Positions 24,304 through 32,795 of a stretch of 44,511 bases of DNA are shown piece after piece (position 1 is the stretch's first letter; every line of letters begins with the position of its first letter). This DNA is from JADJQU01 sp035490315 (lineage in GTDB: Bacteria > Planctomycetota > UBA1135 > GCA-002686595). The notes under the pieces were generated by a model that was given only the letters and a program-made list of their open reading frames with translations, was not told the origin of the DNA and made no database searches. The stretch covers positions 1-44,511 of the forward strand of contig DATHET010000232.1 of NCBI GenBank assembly GCA_035490315.1, read 5' to 3'. The position numbers were made by a program, and so were the translations under genes.

Positions 24304-25956
24304 ATGCACACCCTCGCTCTCGCCCTGCTCGCCTTCCAAGCTCCCGACGCGCGCCCGCTCTCGACCACGATCCGCGACGTCACCGTCTTCGCGGACCGCG
24401 CCCTGGTCCATCGCACGGTCCAGATTCCCGCGGGCGGCGGCTCTTTCGTCGTCTCGGGCCTGCCGCTCAGCGCCGATCCGGAGCAGGTGCGCGTGCGCTG
24501 CAGCGGCGGCGACGTGACCAACGTCGACGTGACCGAGGCGCGGGCGCCCGCGATGGCGGACGCGCGGCGTGAGGAGCTGCGCCGCCAGCTGGTCGAGCTC
24601 GGCCGCGACGAGGCCTCGATGGAGGACGAGCGTCGAATCCTCGAGGCCAGCGTGGCCGCGGTCTCCGAGATGATGACCCTCGGGTCCAATGCGTCGAAGC
24701 CCGAGGTGATCACGGGCAAGCTCGACGTCGCCGCATGGTCGAGCGACCAGGACGCCCTGCTCTCGCGCCTGCGCCAGCAGAAGAAGGCCTTGCGCGATCT
24801 GCAGGAGCGCCGCGAGGAAGCGATGCGGCGCAAGCAGGAATTGCAGAACGCCCTGGGCGCGGCCGACGTCGCCGGCGGAGTGGTCGGGCGGCAGGTCAAG
24901 CTCGAGGTGATCGCCGCCGCCGCGGTGATGCTCGAAGTCGAATACGTGGTCTCCAACGCGGGCTGGCATCCGACCTACGATCTGCGCGCGGCGGCGGATG
25001 CGAAGAGCGTCGAGCTGGTTTACCGCGCGGACGTCTACCAGCGCAGCGGCGAGGATTGGAACGACGTCGACGTGTCGCTCTCGACCGCGCAGCCGCAAGT
25101 CGGCGCTCAGGGTCCGGAGCCGCAGGCGGCGTGGGTGAGCCTCATCAATCCGAGGGCGCCCGCCGGATCTGTGGAGCTCAAGGACTACGAGAAGGAGGCG
25201 AGTGGAGACGAATATTACCTCGGGAGGGGAGACGCGAAGGATGCTGCCCCTCGCCCTCCTGCTGAAGCTCCCGCGCCGCGTCCCTTCGCGAGTGTCGAAA
25301 GCCAGGGCCTCTCCGTGCGCTTCCACCTGCCCAAGCATGAAACACTTCCCTCGCGGCCCGAGCCGACGCGCGTGCTGGTCGCCGAAGAGAGCTTGAAAGT
25401 CACCAGCGAATACTTCTGCACGCCCGCGCTCGACCTAAACGTGTGGCTGCGCGGCAAGGCCGTGAACACGACCGCATGGACGATCCTCCCCGGACGCGCC
25501 GCGGTCTATTTCGGCGCGGATTTCCTGGGCCACGCCGACCTCGCCGCCGTGCAACCCGGCGAAGAGCTCACCCTGCACCTCGGCCGCGATCCGGGCCTGA
25601 CTCTCGAGCGCGTGCAGACCGAAGACCTCGCCAAGCAACCCGGCGTCTTCGGCTCGCGCACGACGCAGGTCGACGGCTGGCGCGTGAAAATCAAGAACAC
25701 CGGCGCCCTGGTCGTCGGCCCCGACGGCAGCGCCACGGTCTTCGTCCGCGAAGCCCTGCCGCGCGCCACCGACGATCGCATCAAGGTCGAGCTGGCCGAC
25801 GCGAAGCCGGAGCCGAGCACCGACGCGCGCTGGAAGAAGGACCGCGACGAGCAGGGCTTCGTCACCTGGGCCGTCAAGGTCCCGCGCGGCGGCGAGACCC
25901 AGATCACCTGGCGCGTCAAGCTCTCCTTCCCGGAGGGATTGCTGATCGCGCGCTGA
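24304..25956 (+). CDS. MuiA-like / DUF4139 domain secreted protein
   Basis: 550 aa from ATG 24304 with a short hydrophobic start (TLALALLAFQA) that may be a signal peptide. The N-terminal domain (TTIRDVTVFADRALVHRTVQ) and a coiled coil (about residues 95-195, rich in Arg, Glu and Leu) precede the C-terminal beta-rich domain (EYVVSNAGWHPTYDLRAAAD, DWNDVDVSLSTAQP, to ITWRVKLSFPEG). This order is that of mucoidy-inhibitor MuiA family proteins (DUF4140 plus DUF4139). The molecular function of the family is not established. It is convergent with the zinc-peptidase gene. Confidence 0.87.
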   Translation: MHTLALALLAFQAPDARPLSTTIRDVTVFADRALVHRTVQIPAGGGSFVVSGLPLSADPEQVRVRCSGGDVTNVDVTEARAPAMADARREELRRQLVELGRDEASMEDERRILEASVAAVSEMMTLGSNASKPEVITGKLDVAAWSSDQDALLSRLRQQKKALRDLQERREEAMRRKQELQNALGAADVAGGVVGRQVKLEVIAAAAVMLEVEYVVSNAGWHPTYDLRAAADAKSVELVYRADVYQRSGEDWNDVDVSLSTAQPQVGAQGPEPQAAWVSLINPRAPAGSVELKDYEKEASGDEYYLGRGDAKDAAPRPPAEAPAPRPFASVESQGLSVRFHLPKHETLPSRPEPTRVLVAEESLKVTSEYFCTPALDLNVWLRGKAVNTTAWTILPGRAAVYFGADFLGHADLAAVQPGEELTLHLGRDPGLTLERVQTEDLAKQPGVFGSRTTQVDGWRVKIKNTGALVVGPDGSATVFVREALPRATDDRIKVELADAKPEPSTDARWKKDRDEQGFVTWAVKVPRGGETQITWRVKLSFPEGLLIAR

Positions 25957-25975
25957 GCGAGCGGCGCTCGGCGCG
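25949..25975 (+). terminator. Hairpin spanning a convergent gene junction
   Basis: 11-bp stem 25949-25959 / 25965-25975 with one T-G pair (T25954-G25970) and a 5-base loop. The stop codon of the MuiA-like gene is inside the left arm and the stop of the minus-strand gene starts directly after the right arm, so a single structure can mark both 3' ends. Confidence 0.55.
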
Positions 25976-26797
25976 TCAGGCCAGGCCCATGCGATCGACG
26001 CCGTCCTCGTCGAAGCCCAGCATGTGGCCGATCTCGTGGTACAGCGTGACGCGGAGTTCGTGCACGAGGTCTTCGCGGTCGGCGCAGGCGCGCTCGAGGT
26101 TGCGCTGGAAGAGATGGATCGACGCGGGCATGGTCGCTTCGCTGCCCGCGCGCTCCAGGCGCGACGCGCCGACGAACAATCCGAGCATGTCCGGCGGAGT
26201 CTGAGCCAGGTCGTCGGAGTCGAGCAGCTCGCGCGAGGGCATGGCTTCGATCAGGATCGGCGTCTCTTCCAGGGCCTCCTGGAAGTCTTCGTCGAGCTTG
26301 CCGATCGCTTCGTCGAGCACTTCGTGGAGCTCGTCCTCGGAGAGCCGCGGCGGGAAAGTCCAGCCCTCGGGGTCCATGCGTTCCGCTTCGCGCAGGAAGC
26401 GATCGGCCGCGGCGAAATCTCCGAGGGCATCGGCGCACAGGGCGAGACGCCCGAGCGCGGGCGTGGTGCGCTCCAGTGACGCCGTCCGCTCGAAGAGCCG
26501 TCGCGCCTCTTCCAGGTTCCATTCGCGCAGAGCGATCTCGGCCGCGGTCCAGCACAGATCCGCGTCCTCCTCGAGCGAGCGATCGGCGCTCGCGCGGTCG
26601 AGGGCCTCGCGCGCTCCGCGCAGATCGTCGAGCTCGAGCCGCGCCGAGGCCTCGAGGATCCAGCGCGCATGGCTCTCGGCCTCGATTGCGCTCGCGAGAT
26701 CGAGGGCAGCCTGCGGATCCCCGGCCTCGAGGGCATCCCAGGCCTGGTCGAGGCGCGGGTCGGGAGAGTCTTCCGGATCGTCGGGTTGGGCGTGCAC
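25976..26797 (-). CDS. TPR-like protein with minimal zinc metallopeptidase domain
   Basis: 273 aa, GTG start 7 bases after the stop of the upstream lipoprotein gene. Residues 15-140 form acidic helical repeats of TPR type (AWDALEAGDPQAALDLASAI, NLEEARRLFERTASL). The C-terminal part ends with HEIGHMLGFDEDGVDRMGL: His254, Glu255, His258 and a downstream Asp, the signature of the small 'possible zinc metallopeptidase' family (PF06262). The preceding ELLDSDDLAQTPPDMLGLF also fits this family. No signal peptide, so probably cytoplasmic. Substrate unknown. Confidence 0.82.
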   Translation of the reverse strand: MHAQPDDPEDSPDPRLDQAWDALEAGDPQAALDLASAIEAESHARWILEASARLELDDLRGAREALDRASADRSLEEDADLCWTAAEIALREWNLEEARRLFERTASLERTTPALGRLALCADALGDFAAADRFLREAERMDPEGWTFPPRLSEDELHEVLDEAIGKLDEDFQEALEETPILIEAMPSRELLDSDDLAQTPPDMLGLFVGASRLERAGSEATMPASIHLFQRNLERACADREDLVHELRVTLYHEIGHMLGFDEDGVDRMGLA

Positions 26798-26804
26798 GAG
26801 GATC

Positions 26805-27275
26805 TCAGTCCGCTTCGACGTCCGCGGGCCGTGCTCGCGAAGAGTTGCGCAGCTCGCTCAACACGCCTTCGCGGACCGCGGTGAGCCGCCAATCGCGATC
26901 GAAGAAGAGCACCGCGCCGTGCATGTGCGACATCGCGTTGTCGTAGTTGAAGGAAACCGACACGCCGCTCTTGTTCGAATCGCTGGCCTTGAGCCGCCAG
27001 CCGAAGGAGTGGAACCAGCCCCAGGCGAGCGCGGTTCCTTGTTGCGGCAGCTCCCAGGCGAAAACCGGAGGCCCGAGCCGGTTCAAGGCGGTGCCCAGGT
27101 CGCTGGTGCCGGGAACGAGGTCGGCGAGGGCGTCCTTCGGCACGGGCTCGAGCCGCACCTCACGCTCGAAGCTGAGCTGCACGCAACCCGCTGAAGTCGA
27201 TGCCACGAGCAGCAGCCCGCACCAACGCAGTGCGAGTCCAGCCCGCGCGCTCGCCATGGAACTCGCGCGATTCAT
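26805..27275 (-). CDS. BamE/SmpA-like lipoprotein 1
   Basis: 156 aa from the ATG at 27275, which forms an ATGA overlap with the preceding gene's stop; a second Met at 27257 is possible. The lipobox LLLVASTSAGC predicts a lipoprotein. After it, LADLVPGTSDLGTALNRLGP resembles the 'GxxxxxVxxxLGxP' core of BamE/SmpA/OmlA domains, followed by VLFFDRDWRLTAVREG, which fits the last strands of that fold. It is a diverged paralogue of the gene just upstream. BamE helps outer-membrane protein assembly in proteobacteria; here only the fold is proposed. Confidence 0.68.
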   Translation of the reverse strand: MNRASSMASARAGLALRWCGLLLVASTSAGCVQLSFEREVRLEPVPKDALADLVPGTSDLGTALNRLGPPVFAWELPQQGTALAWGWFHSFGWRLKASDSNKSGVSVSFNYDNAMSHMHGAVLFFDRDWRLTAVREGVLSELRNSSRARPADVEAD

Positions 27276-27658
27276 CGACTGCGGATGGTCTGCCACGGCA
27301 TCGCGTACCTGGCGTCCTTCGCGTGCAGGCTGGAGGCGACGTGGGTCAGGACCTCGTTCTCGTTGAAGAAGACCCAGACGCGGTCGGCGCGCGTATCGCT
27401 GTTGAACAGGCCGACGACCACGAGCAGCACGCCGGTGTCCTTGGTCGCCGTGTAGTCGTAGCGATAGGCGGTTCGCTTGCCGAGCTGCACGACTTCGGTC
27501 GGAGCGCCCAGCGTCTCGACCACCTGCGCGGCCGTGCTGGTGCCCGGCACGAGCTGCGCGATCCGATCCGCGTGCAGCGGGTCGTTCTGCGTCTGTCGCG
27601 CGATGTAGCAGCCTGGAAGAGCGATCGAAAGAAGGACGAGCAGGAGGAGCTGACGCAT
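27272..27658 (-). CDS. BamE/SmpA-like lipoprotein 2
   Basis: 128 aa from the ATG at 27658, chosen because it starts a lipoprotein signal peptide (LLLLVLLSIALPGC). The core IAQLVPGTSTAAQVVETLG, then APTEVVQLGKRTAYRYDY, and VWVFFNENEVLTHVASSL matches the BamE-like pattern of two helices and a small sheet. It is first in a minus-strand operon with its paralogue and the zinc-peptidase gene, and divergent from the TrkH gene. Confidence 0.7.
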   Translation of the reverse strand: MRQLLLLVLLSIALPGCYIARQTQNDPLHADRIAQLVPGTSTAAQVVETLGAPTEVVQLGKRTAYRYDYTATKDTGVLLVVVGLFNSDTRADRVWVFFNENEVLTHVASSLHAKDARYAMPWQTIRSR

Positions 27659-27773
27659 CGGCGCAGGATAGCAAACCGCGCGCGGCCGCGGCGCTCGCGG
27701 GAGTCTTCCCACGTTTCGGATTCGGCGCCCAACGTTCGTCGCGCGGATGACGAAGTGCCTAGAATCCCGCCTC

Positions 27774-29597
27774 ATGTCGCGCTGGCTGGGAGTTCTGCGC
27801 TGGTTCACGCGCGCGGGCGCGCTGATCGCGCTGTGCGGGGTGGTCGCCGAATTCGGCTTCGGCCTCGACGAGGAAACCCTCGCGGTCCTGCACGCGATCG
27901 AATACTCGGTCGTCGGAATTTTCACGTTCAACGCGGCCCTGCACCTGCTCGGCGCGAAGAACCGGCGCGCCTTCCTGCGCGAGAACTGGTTGGACGCGGC
28001 CTTCCTGGCCGTGCTCGTCGTGAACCTGGCGCTCGCGCTTTCGGGCGAGCGTAGCGACGTCATGACGCGCGTGTACTTCGTGGGAGTGCAGCTCCTGATC
28101 GTGATGCGCACGCTGATCAGCCTGGCTCGTGCGCAGGAGCGCTTCGCGGGCCCGCGGATCCGGCCGGCACTGCTGCTCTTGATCAGCTTCGTCGTGCTCG
28201 TGCTCGTCGGCACGGCTGCCTTGATGATGCCGCGCTGCCTGGCGTCGGCGGCGGAGCCTCTCACCTTGATCGACGCGCTGTTCACCTCGACCAGCGCGGT
28301 GTGCGTCACGGGACTGTCCGTGCGCGACATCGGCACGGCCCTCTCGCTGCGCGGCCAGGGCGTGCTGCTCGTCTTGATCCAGGTCGGCGGGCTCGGTCTG
28401 GTGACGATCGGCACGGCGATCACCGTGATCGAGCGCAGCCGGCCGAACCTGCACTTCGTGGCACTGGCCAACGATCTGCTCGGGCTGCAGTCCTTCGCTG
28501 CCCTGCGGCGTTTCCTGCGCTACACCGTGCTGATCACGCTCGCCGTCGAAGGGGCGGGCGCCGCGATCCTGATCGGGTCGCTGCCCGGAGAGTCGATGAC
28601 GCTGCTCGAGCGCGCCTGGTGGGGCCTGTTCCATTCCGTTTCCGCCTTCTGCAACGCGGGTTTCGGTTTGTCCGCGCAGAATCTCGTCCCCTGGGCCGAC
28701 CGTCCCGTGATCACCATGACGATCGCGGGCTTGATCGTGCTCGGCGGATTGGGCTTCCCGGTGATCATCGATCTCCTGCGCTTCCAGCTGACGACCCTGC
28801 ATCTGTTCCAGCTCGCGCGCACCAGGCTTTCCAGCGTGCGCCGCGTGCGCTGGATCACGCGCAAGTGGGGATTCTTCCCCTGGCTGCGCTCGCCGTCGAG
28901 CGCGCTGCAGCTGCCGCGTCCCTCCAAGCTCGAGCTCAACAGTAAATTGGTGCTGGTCACCACGGGCCTGTTGATCGCGGTCGGCGCCGTGCTGTTCTAC
29001 TTCAGCGAGCAGGACGGCGTGCTGGCGAAACGCGACGGTCTCGGCGCGGCGACGGATTCGATCTTCCAATCGATCACGACGCGCACCGCGGGCTTCAACA
29101 CGGTCGATCTCGAGCTGCTCGCCCTTCCGACCCTGCTGCTCATCATCGCCTTGATGGCGATCGGGGCCTCCGCGGTCTCGACCGGCGGCGGGATCAAGAC
29201 GGCGACGACCGCGGTGGTGTTCTTGACCATCCGCGCCATGATGCGCGGCCGCGAGCAGGTCGAAGCCTTCGGCCGCGCCATCCCCGCGCGCATCGTCCAC
29301 GCCTCGATCTCCGTCGTGGCCTTGTATTTCATCGGCGTGGCCAGCGTGACCACGCTGCTCGCGGCGACGCAGCACGGCATCGTGTTCCTGGATCTCCTGT
29401 TCGAGAGCATTTCCGCCCTCTCGACGGTCGGGCTGACCCATGGGGTGACGCCGCGGCTGGACAGCACGGGCAAGGTGATCATCACCGTGGCGATGCTGCT
29501 CGGACGCGTCGGCCCCCTGGCGATCGTCTGGACGTTCCTGGCGCGCGGCGAGCGCTTGCGCTATCGATACCCCGAAGAGGATGTGGTGATTTCCTGA
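27774..29597 (+). CDS. trkH: TrkH/KtrB-type potassium uptake channel subunit
   Basis: 607 aa from ATG 27774; an in-frame ATG at 27747 would add nine residues. The four K+-filter repeats are all present: TSTSAVCVTGLSV, SVSAFCNAGFGL, ITTRTAGFNTVD and SISALSTVGLTHG, each with its filter Gly. The N-terminal 120 residues carry about four additional hydrophobic helices (FGFGLDEETLAVLHAIEY, RVYFVGVQLLIVMRTLISL), making it longer than KtrB and reminiscent of a voltage-sensor-like N-terminal extension. It needs a cytoplasmic TrkA/KtrA-type gating protein, and one is encoded immediately downstream with a 1-base overlap (TGATG). Confidence 0.93.
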   Translation: MSRWLGVLRWFTRAGALIALCGVVAEFGFGLDEETLAVLHAIEYSVVGIFTFNAALHLLGAKNRRAFLRENWLDAAFLAVLVVNLALALSGERSDVMTRVYFVGVQLLIVMRTLISLARAQERFAGPRIRPALLLLISFVVLVLVGTAALMMPRCLASAAEPLTLIDALFTSTSAVCVTGLSVRDIGTALSLRGQGVLLVLIQVGGLGLVTIGTAITVIERSRPNLHFVALANDLLGLQSFAALRRFLRYTVLITLAVEGAGAAILIGSLPGESMTLLERAWWGLFHSVSAFCNAGFGLSAQNLVPWADRPVITMTIAGLIVLGGLGFPVIIDLLRFQLTTLHLFQLARTRLSSVRRVRWITRKWGFFPWLRSPSSALQLPRPSKLELNSKLVLVTTGLLIAVGAVLFYFSEQDGVLAKRDGLGAATDSIFQSITTRTAGFNTVDLELLALPTLLLIIALMAIGASAVSTGGGIKTATTAVVFLTIRAMMRGREQVEAFGRAIPARIVHASISVVALYFIGVASVTTLLAATQHGIVFLDLLFESISALSTVGLTHGVTPRLDSTGKVIITVAMLLGRVGPLAIVWTFLARGERLRYRYPEEDVVIS

Positions 29598-30010
29598 TGA
29601 AGATCGCGATCGTCGGCATGGGTCTGTTCGGCCAGGCACTCGCGCTGCAACTGGCGCGCTCGGGCGCGGAGGTCATCGTGGTCGACACGAATCTGCAGCT
29701 GATCACGATCATGCGCGACGAGGTGGCCCTCGCTGTCTGCATGGATGCCACCGACGAGCGCGAGTTCGCGGCTCAAGGGCTGGCCAAGGTCGACGTGCTC
29801 GTCGCCTGCATCGGCAACGACTTCGAGGCCAACCAATTGGTCGTCATGCTGGCCAAGCAGCAGGGAGTGCCGCGCGTGATCGCGCGCGCGCCCTCGCATC
29901 GCCACGAGAAGATCCTCACGGTGCTCGGAGCGGACGAAGTGCTGCTGCCCGAGGTGCGCGCGGGCGAGTCGCTCGGGCGGCGTCTGCTTTCGGAGGACAC
30001 CGGAGTCTGA
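29597..30010 (+). CDS. TrkA-N (RCK_N) NAD-binding protein, short
   Basis: 137 aa. It has a Rossmann fold with the dinucleotide motif GMGLFG near the start, ribose-binding Asp in VVVDTN, CMDATDERE and ADEVLLPEVRAGE at the end of the RCK_N domain. The start overlaps the channel gene's stop by one base, so the two are co-translated. KtrA proteins usually have about 220 aa with an additional RCK_C (TrkA-C) domain; here the protein ends right after RCK_N, and no RCK_C frame is seen before the convergent gene. A functional RCK_N-only gating ring is possible. Confidence 0.9.
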   Translation: MKIAIVGMGLFGQALALQLARSGAEVIVVDTNLQLITIMRDEVALAVCMDATDEREFAAQGLAKVDVLVACIGNDFEANQLVVMLAKQQGVPRVIARAPSHRHEKILTVLGADEVLLPEVRAGESLGRRLLSEDTGV

Positions 30011-30021
30011 GCGGAGCTCAG
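30007..30021 (+). terminator. Compact hairpin over two convergent stop codons
   Basis: CTGAGC (30007-30012) pairs with GCTCAG (30016-30021) around GGA. The TGA of the TrkA-N gene is in the left arm and the complement of the TGA of the minus-strand reductase gene is in the right arm. The stem is short, so its role as terminator is uncertain. Confidence 0.3.
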
Positions 30022-31106
30022 CCCTCCGCGACGCGAGCGATTCCCGCTGCAAGCCTGGGAGCGCGGGCCAGGAGGCGCACGACCGCGCGAGCCCAGGCGG
30101 GGTGACGAGCGAGGGCGAGCAGGGCGCCGGCCAATCTCGCGCGCGCAGCGGTTTCTCGGCGGACCACGCGAGCGTAGCTGCGTTCCACCTCGCGCGCGGG
30201 ACGTCCATCGACCAGGGCTCGAGCTCCCTGCGCCGCGGCCACGCCGGTCGCGAGCGCGATCGACACGCCGCAGCCGACGACCGGATCGACGCTGCCCGCC
30301 GCGTCGCCGACGAGGAAGACGCCGCTCTCGGTCACGGACCGCGGCGCTCGGCGCGCGAGGGAGCGGACTTCGGGCGGCGTGATCGGATCGCCTGCGAGAT
30401 CGCGCAGGCCCGGATGTTCGAGGGCCTGGGCGAGCCAGGCCTTGGCTCCGCCCTCGGACGGCGCGCGATCGAGCAGCAGCGCGATGTTCAAGCGCCGGCC
30501 GGGCAGGGGAGTCACGTAGATCTGCGCGTTCGGATCGCCGAGCAGGATCATCACGCCTTCGAGCTCCACACGCGCTTCGCAGCGTGCGCGCAGGCCGAAG
30601 CGGCCGCTGTCCACCCAGCCCTCGCCGCGCAGCCAGTCGGCGGCGTGCCCTCGCGTTCCATCCGCGACGGCGAGGGTGCGCGATCGCAGCACGGCCGTCG
30701 CGCCGCGCACGAGAAAGCCTTCCTGCGCGCGCTCGACCTGCGCGGCGCTCGCGATGCGCTGCAGCTTCGATTCGCGAGCGAGGGCGCGGTCGAGGGCCGC
30801 CGCGAGCTCGTGCCGCTCGAGCGAGCAACCCACCTCGGGAAAGGGCACGCACAGCGGCGGAGCGCGGGGGATGGAATAGGTGATGCCGCGGAGCACGAGC
30901 GCGCGCTGCAGCAGGTCGCCGAGAGCCAGCTCCTCGAGCACGCGTACGCCGCTCGCGAGGCAACCCTCGCCGCAAGGTTTGTCGATCGGCCCGGGCTGGG
31001 GCTCGAACAAGGCGACCGACAGACCCGCGCGCACCGCGGCGAGTGCGCAAGCGCTTCCGCCGGGACCGCCGCCGATCACGGCGAGATCGACGTCAGAGTC
31101 GTTCAT
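30018..31106 (-). CDS. FAD-dependent oxidoreductase (geranylgeranyl reductase-like) of the type III PKS operon
   Basis: 362 aa from the ATG at 31106, which forms an ATGA overlap with the methyltransferase gene. The FAD dinucleotide motif IGGGPGGSACA is at the N-terminus, followed by KPCGEGCLASGV (typical of geranylgeranyl-reductase-type flavoproteins) and the second FAD motif GVFLVGDAAGSVDPVVGCGV. The C-terminus is Arg/Ala-rich helical. As the last gene after PKS and methyltransferase it is placed like SrsC, the flavoprotein hydroxylase of streptomycete phenolic lipid synthesis, so ring hydroxylation or reduction of a polyketide lipid is the likely role. Confidence 0.85.
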   Translation of the reverse strand: MNDSDVDLAVIGGGPGGSACALAAVRAGLSVALFEPQPGPIDKPCGEGCLASGVRVLEELALGDLLQRALVLRGITYSIPRAPPLCVPFPEVGCSLERHELAAALDRALARESKLQRIASAAQVERAQEGFLVRGATAVLRSRTLAVADGTRGHAADWLRGEGWVDSGRFGLRARCEARVELEGVMILLGDPNAQIYVTPLPGRRLNIALLLDRAPSEGGAKAWLAQALEHPGLRDLAGDPITPPEVRSLARRAPRSVTESGVFLVGDAAGSVDPVVGCGVSIALATGVAAAQGARALVDGRPAREVERSYARVVRRETAARARLAGALLALARHPAWARAVVRLLARAPRLAAGIARVAEG

Positions 31107-31669
31107 CGCTCGAATCCCTCGCGCCATCCAGGAATTCTCGCGAGCAGCTCTTCTTCCTGGCGCCGCCGTCGCGCGAGCAGCCAGGTATTGGCCAGGAAGA
31201 TCGCGCCGCCGCCGAGCCAGGTGCCGCCGACCAGCGGCAGGGCCGCGAACTCGACCATGACCGCCAGATAATTGGGGTGGCGCAGGAAGCGATACGGGCC
31301 GCCGTGGACGACTCCGAGCGAGGGCGCGACCACCGCGCGCGCGTTCCAGCGCAGTCCGAGCGTGCGGATCGTCCACCAACGCAAGACCTGCGCGGCGGCG
31401 ATGGCTGCGATTCCGGCGAGGGCCAGCGAGTCCGGACCGCGCATCCCGCGCAGCTTCACCTCGAGCAACGGGCAGAACAGGAACAGGGTGTGCACCGCGA
31501 CCATCAGCGCGTATTCCGCCGCGCCCGACGAGGCTTCGTGAGCCGCGCCGCTGGCGCGAAGCCGCGTCAGATTGCGATGGGAGAGCGCCAGCTCGAAGGT
31601 GCGCTCGACCGCCAGGAACGCCACGGTTCCCGCGAGCATCGTGCTGCGATCCCAGGCGAGTTCAGCCAT
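31103..31669 (-). CDS. Isoprenylcysteine carboxyl methyltransferase-like membrane methyltransferase
   Basis: 188 aa, integral membrane with four to five hydrophobic helices (AEYALMVAVHTLFLFCPLL, SLALAGIAAIAAAQVLRWW). The ICMT signature region RFLRHPNYLAVMVEF near the C-terminus binds SAM. Related BpsB and SrsB proteins O-methylate alkylpyrones and alkylresorcinols made by the adjacent type III PKS. Its start overlaps the PKS stop by eight bases and its stop overlaps the oxidoreductase start, so all three are translationally coupled. Confidence 0.87.
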   Translation of the reverse strand: MAELAWDRSTMLAGTVAFLAVERTFELALSHRNLTRLRASGAAHEASSGAAEYALMVAVHTLFLFCPLLEVKLRGMRGPDSLALAGIAAIAAAQVLRWWTIRTLGLRWNARAVVAPSLGVVHGGPYRFLRHPNYLAVMVEFAALPLVGGTWLGGGAIFLANTWLLARRRRQEEELLARIPGWREGFER

Positions 31670-32726
31670 GGCTCGGCCACTCGAGCAGCAGGAATTCGAG
31701 CGCCAGACCGGGGCCTACCGCGGCGGCCAGCGCGACTTTTCCCGGTGCGACGCGCGCTCCGGCCTCGAGCGCGAGCTCGATCACCGTCAGCACCGAGGCG
31801 GACGAAAGATTGCCGTAGCGCGTCAGCGATTCGCGCGAATACACGAGGGAACCGGGCTCGAGATCGAAGCCCGCTTCCCAGATTTCGAGCACGCGCCGTC
31901 CGCCCGGATGCAGGAGGTGCAGGCCGATGTCCGCGCGCGTCTTGCCGTGGCGCGCGAGGAAGGCGTCGACGGCTTCGTGCAGCTTGACCGCGAGCAGATC
32001 GGGCAGCTCGCGCTGCAGCACGATGCGCAACCCGTGGGTGCCGACGTCGAAGCCCATGGTCGCGAGCGTGCCGGGAATCAGGAAGGAACCGGTCGCGAGG
32101 ATGCGCGGGCAGGGTGTCTCGGTCGCCTGGGGCTGAACCACGGCAGCCGCCGCGCCATCGGCGAACAGCGCGGCCGCGACGAGGTCAGTGCGCGTGCGCT
32201 TGTCGCACGGCAAGGTCAGCGAGCAGACCTCGACCGCGAGCACGAGCACGCGCTCGCCGCCGCGCGCCAGCGCGTGGGCCAGACCCAGGGCCAGACCGCC
32301 CGCCGCGCAACCGCTCTCCGTGATCGGGATGCGGCGCACGTCGTTGCGCATCGAGAGCATCGGCACGAGCTCGGCATCGAGAGCGGGGATCGTGACTCCG
32401 GTGCAGGAGACGTCGATCACGCAATCGATGTCCGCCGGCGAAAGGCGCGCGCGCTCCAAGGCCTTGCGGATCGCGCGCTGCGAAAGCTCGAGCGAGTGCA
32501 CGTACCACTGCGCGTTGCGCGCGCTGAAGTCGCTGTCGCCCAGGATGAACTCGAGCGATGGCGCGACATGGCGCACGCCGACGCCGGATCGATCGAGCAG
32601 GGAAGCGATCGAGCGCGGATCCTCGCCCGGGAACATCTCCACCATGGTCTCGAAAGCGCGATCGCGTTCGACCTGCTGCGGCGGGAAGGCGCTCGCGACA
32701 GAGGCAAGGGTCGGGTGCAGGGTCAT
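31662..32726 (-). CDS. Type III polyketide synthase (chalcone synthase-like, alkylresorcinol/alkylpyrone type)
   Basis: 354 aa, full length for the family. The catalytic triad is present: Cys140 in ESGCAAGG, His273 in LLHPGGRRVLE, Asn306 in YGNLSSASV. The SCTGVTIPALDAELV segment is typical of bacterial lipid-primed type III PKSs. It extends a fatty-acyl starter with malonyl-CoA units and cyclises to an alkylresorcinol or alkylpyrone. The downstream genes for an ICMT-like methyltransferase and a flavoprotein fit an srsABC-like pathway to methylated phenolic or quinone-type lipids. Chain length and ring type cannot be read from sequence by eye. Confidence 0.93.
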   Translation of the reverse strand: MTLHPTLASVASAFPPQQVERDRAFETMVEMFPGEDPRSIASLLDRSGVGVRHVAPSLEFILGDSDFSARNAQWYVHSLELSQRAIRKALERARLSPADIDCVIDVSCTGVTIPALDAELVPMLSMRNDVRRIPITESGCAAGGLALGLAHALARGGERVLVLAVEVCSLTLPCDKRTRTDLVAAALFADGAAAAVVQPQATETPCPRILATGSFLIPGTLATMGFDVGTHGLRIVLQRELPDLLAVKLHEAVDAFLARHGKTRADIGLHLLHPGGRRVLEIWEAGFDLEPGSLVYSRESLTRYGNLSSASVLTVIELALEAGARVAPGKVALAAAVGPGLALEFLLLEWPSHG

Positions 32727-32728
32727 GG

Positions 32729-32753
32729 GCCAAGCATCATGCAGGCACTTGGC
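32729..32753 (-). promoter_or_regulatory. Inverted repeat just upstream of the PKS start
   Basis: GCCAAG (32729-32734) and CTTGGC (32748-32753) are separated by 13 bases and end 3 bases from the start codon at 32726. It may be an operator or a structure hiding the ribosome site in the 69-bp gap after the glycosyltransferase gene. Confidence 0.3.
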
Positions 32754-32795
32754 TTGCGCGTCGCTAGGGATTCCCGTTCTGGTCGAATTGCCGCT

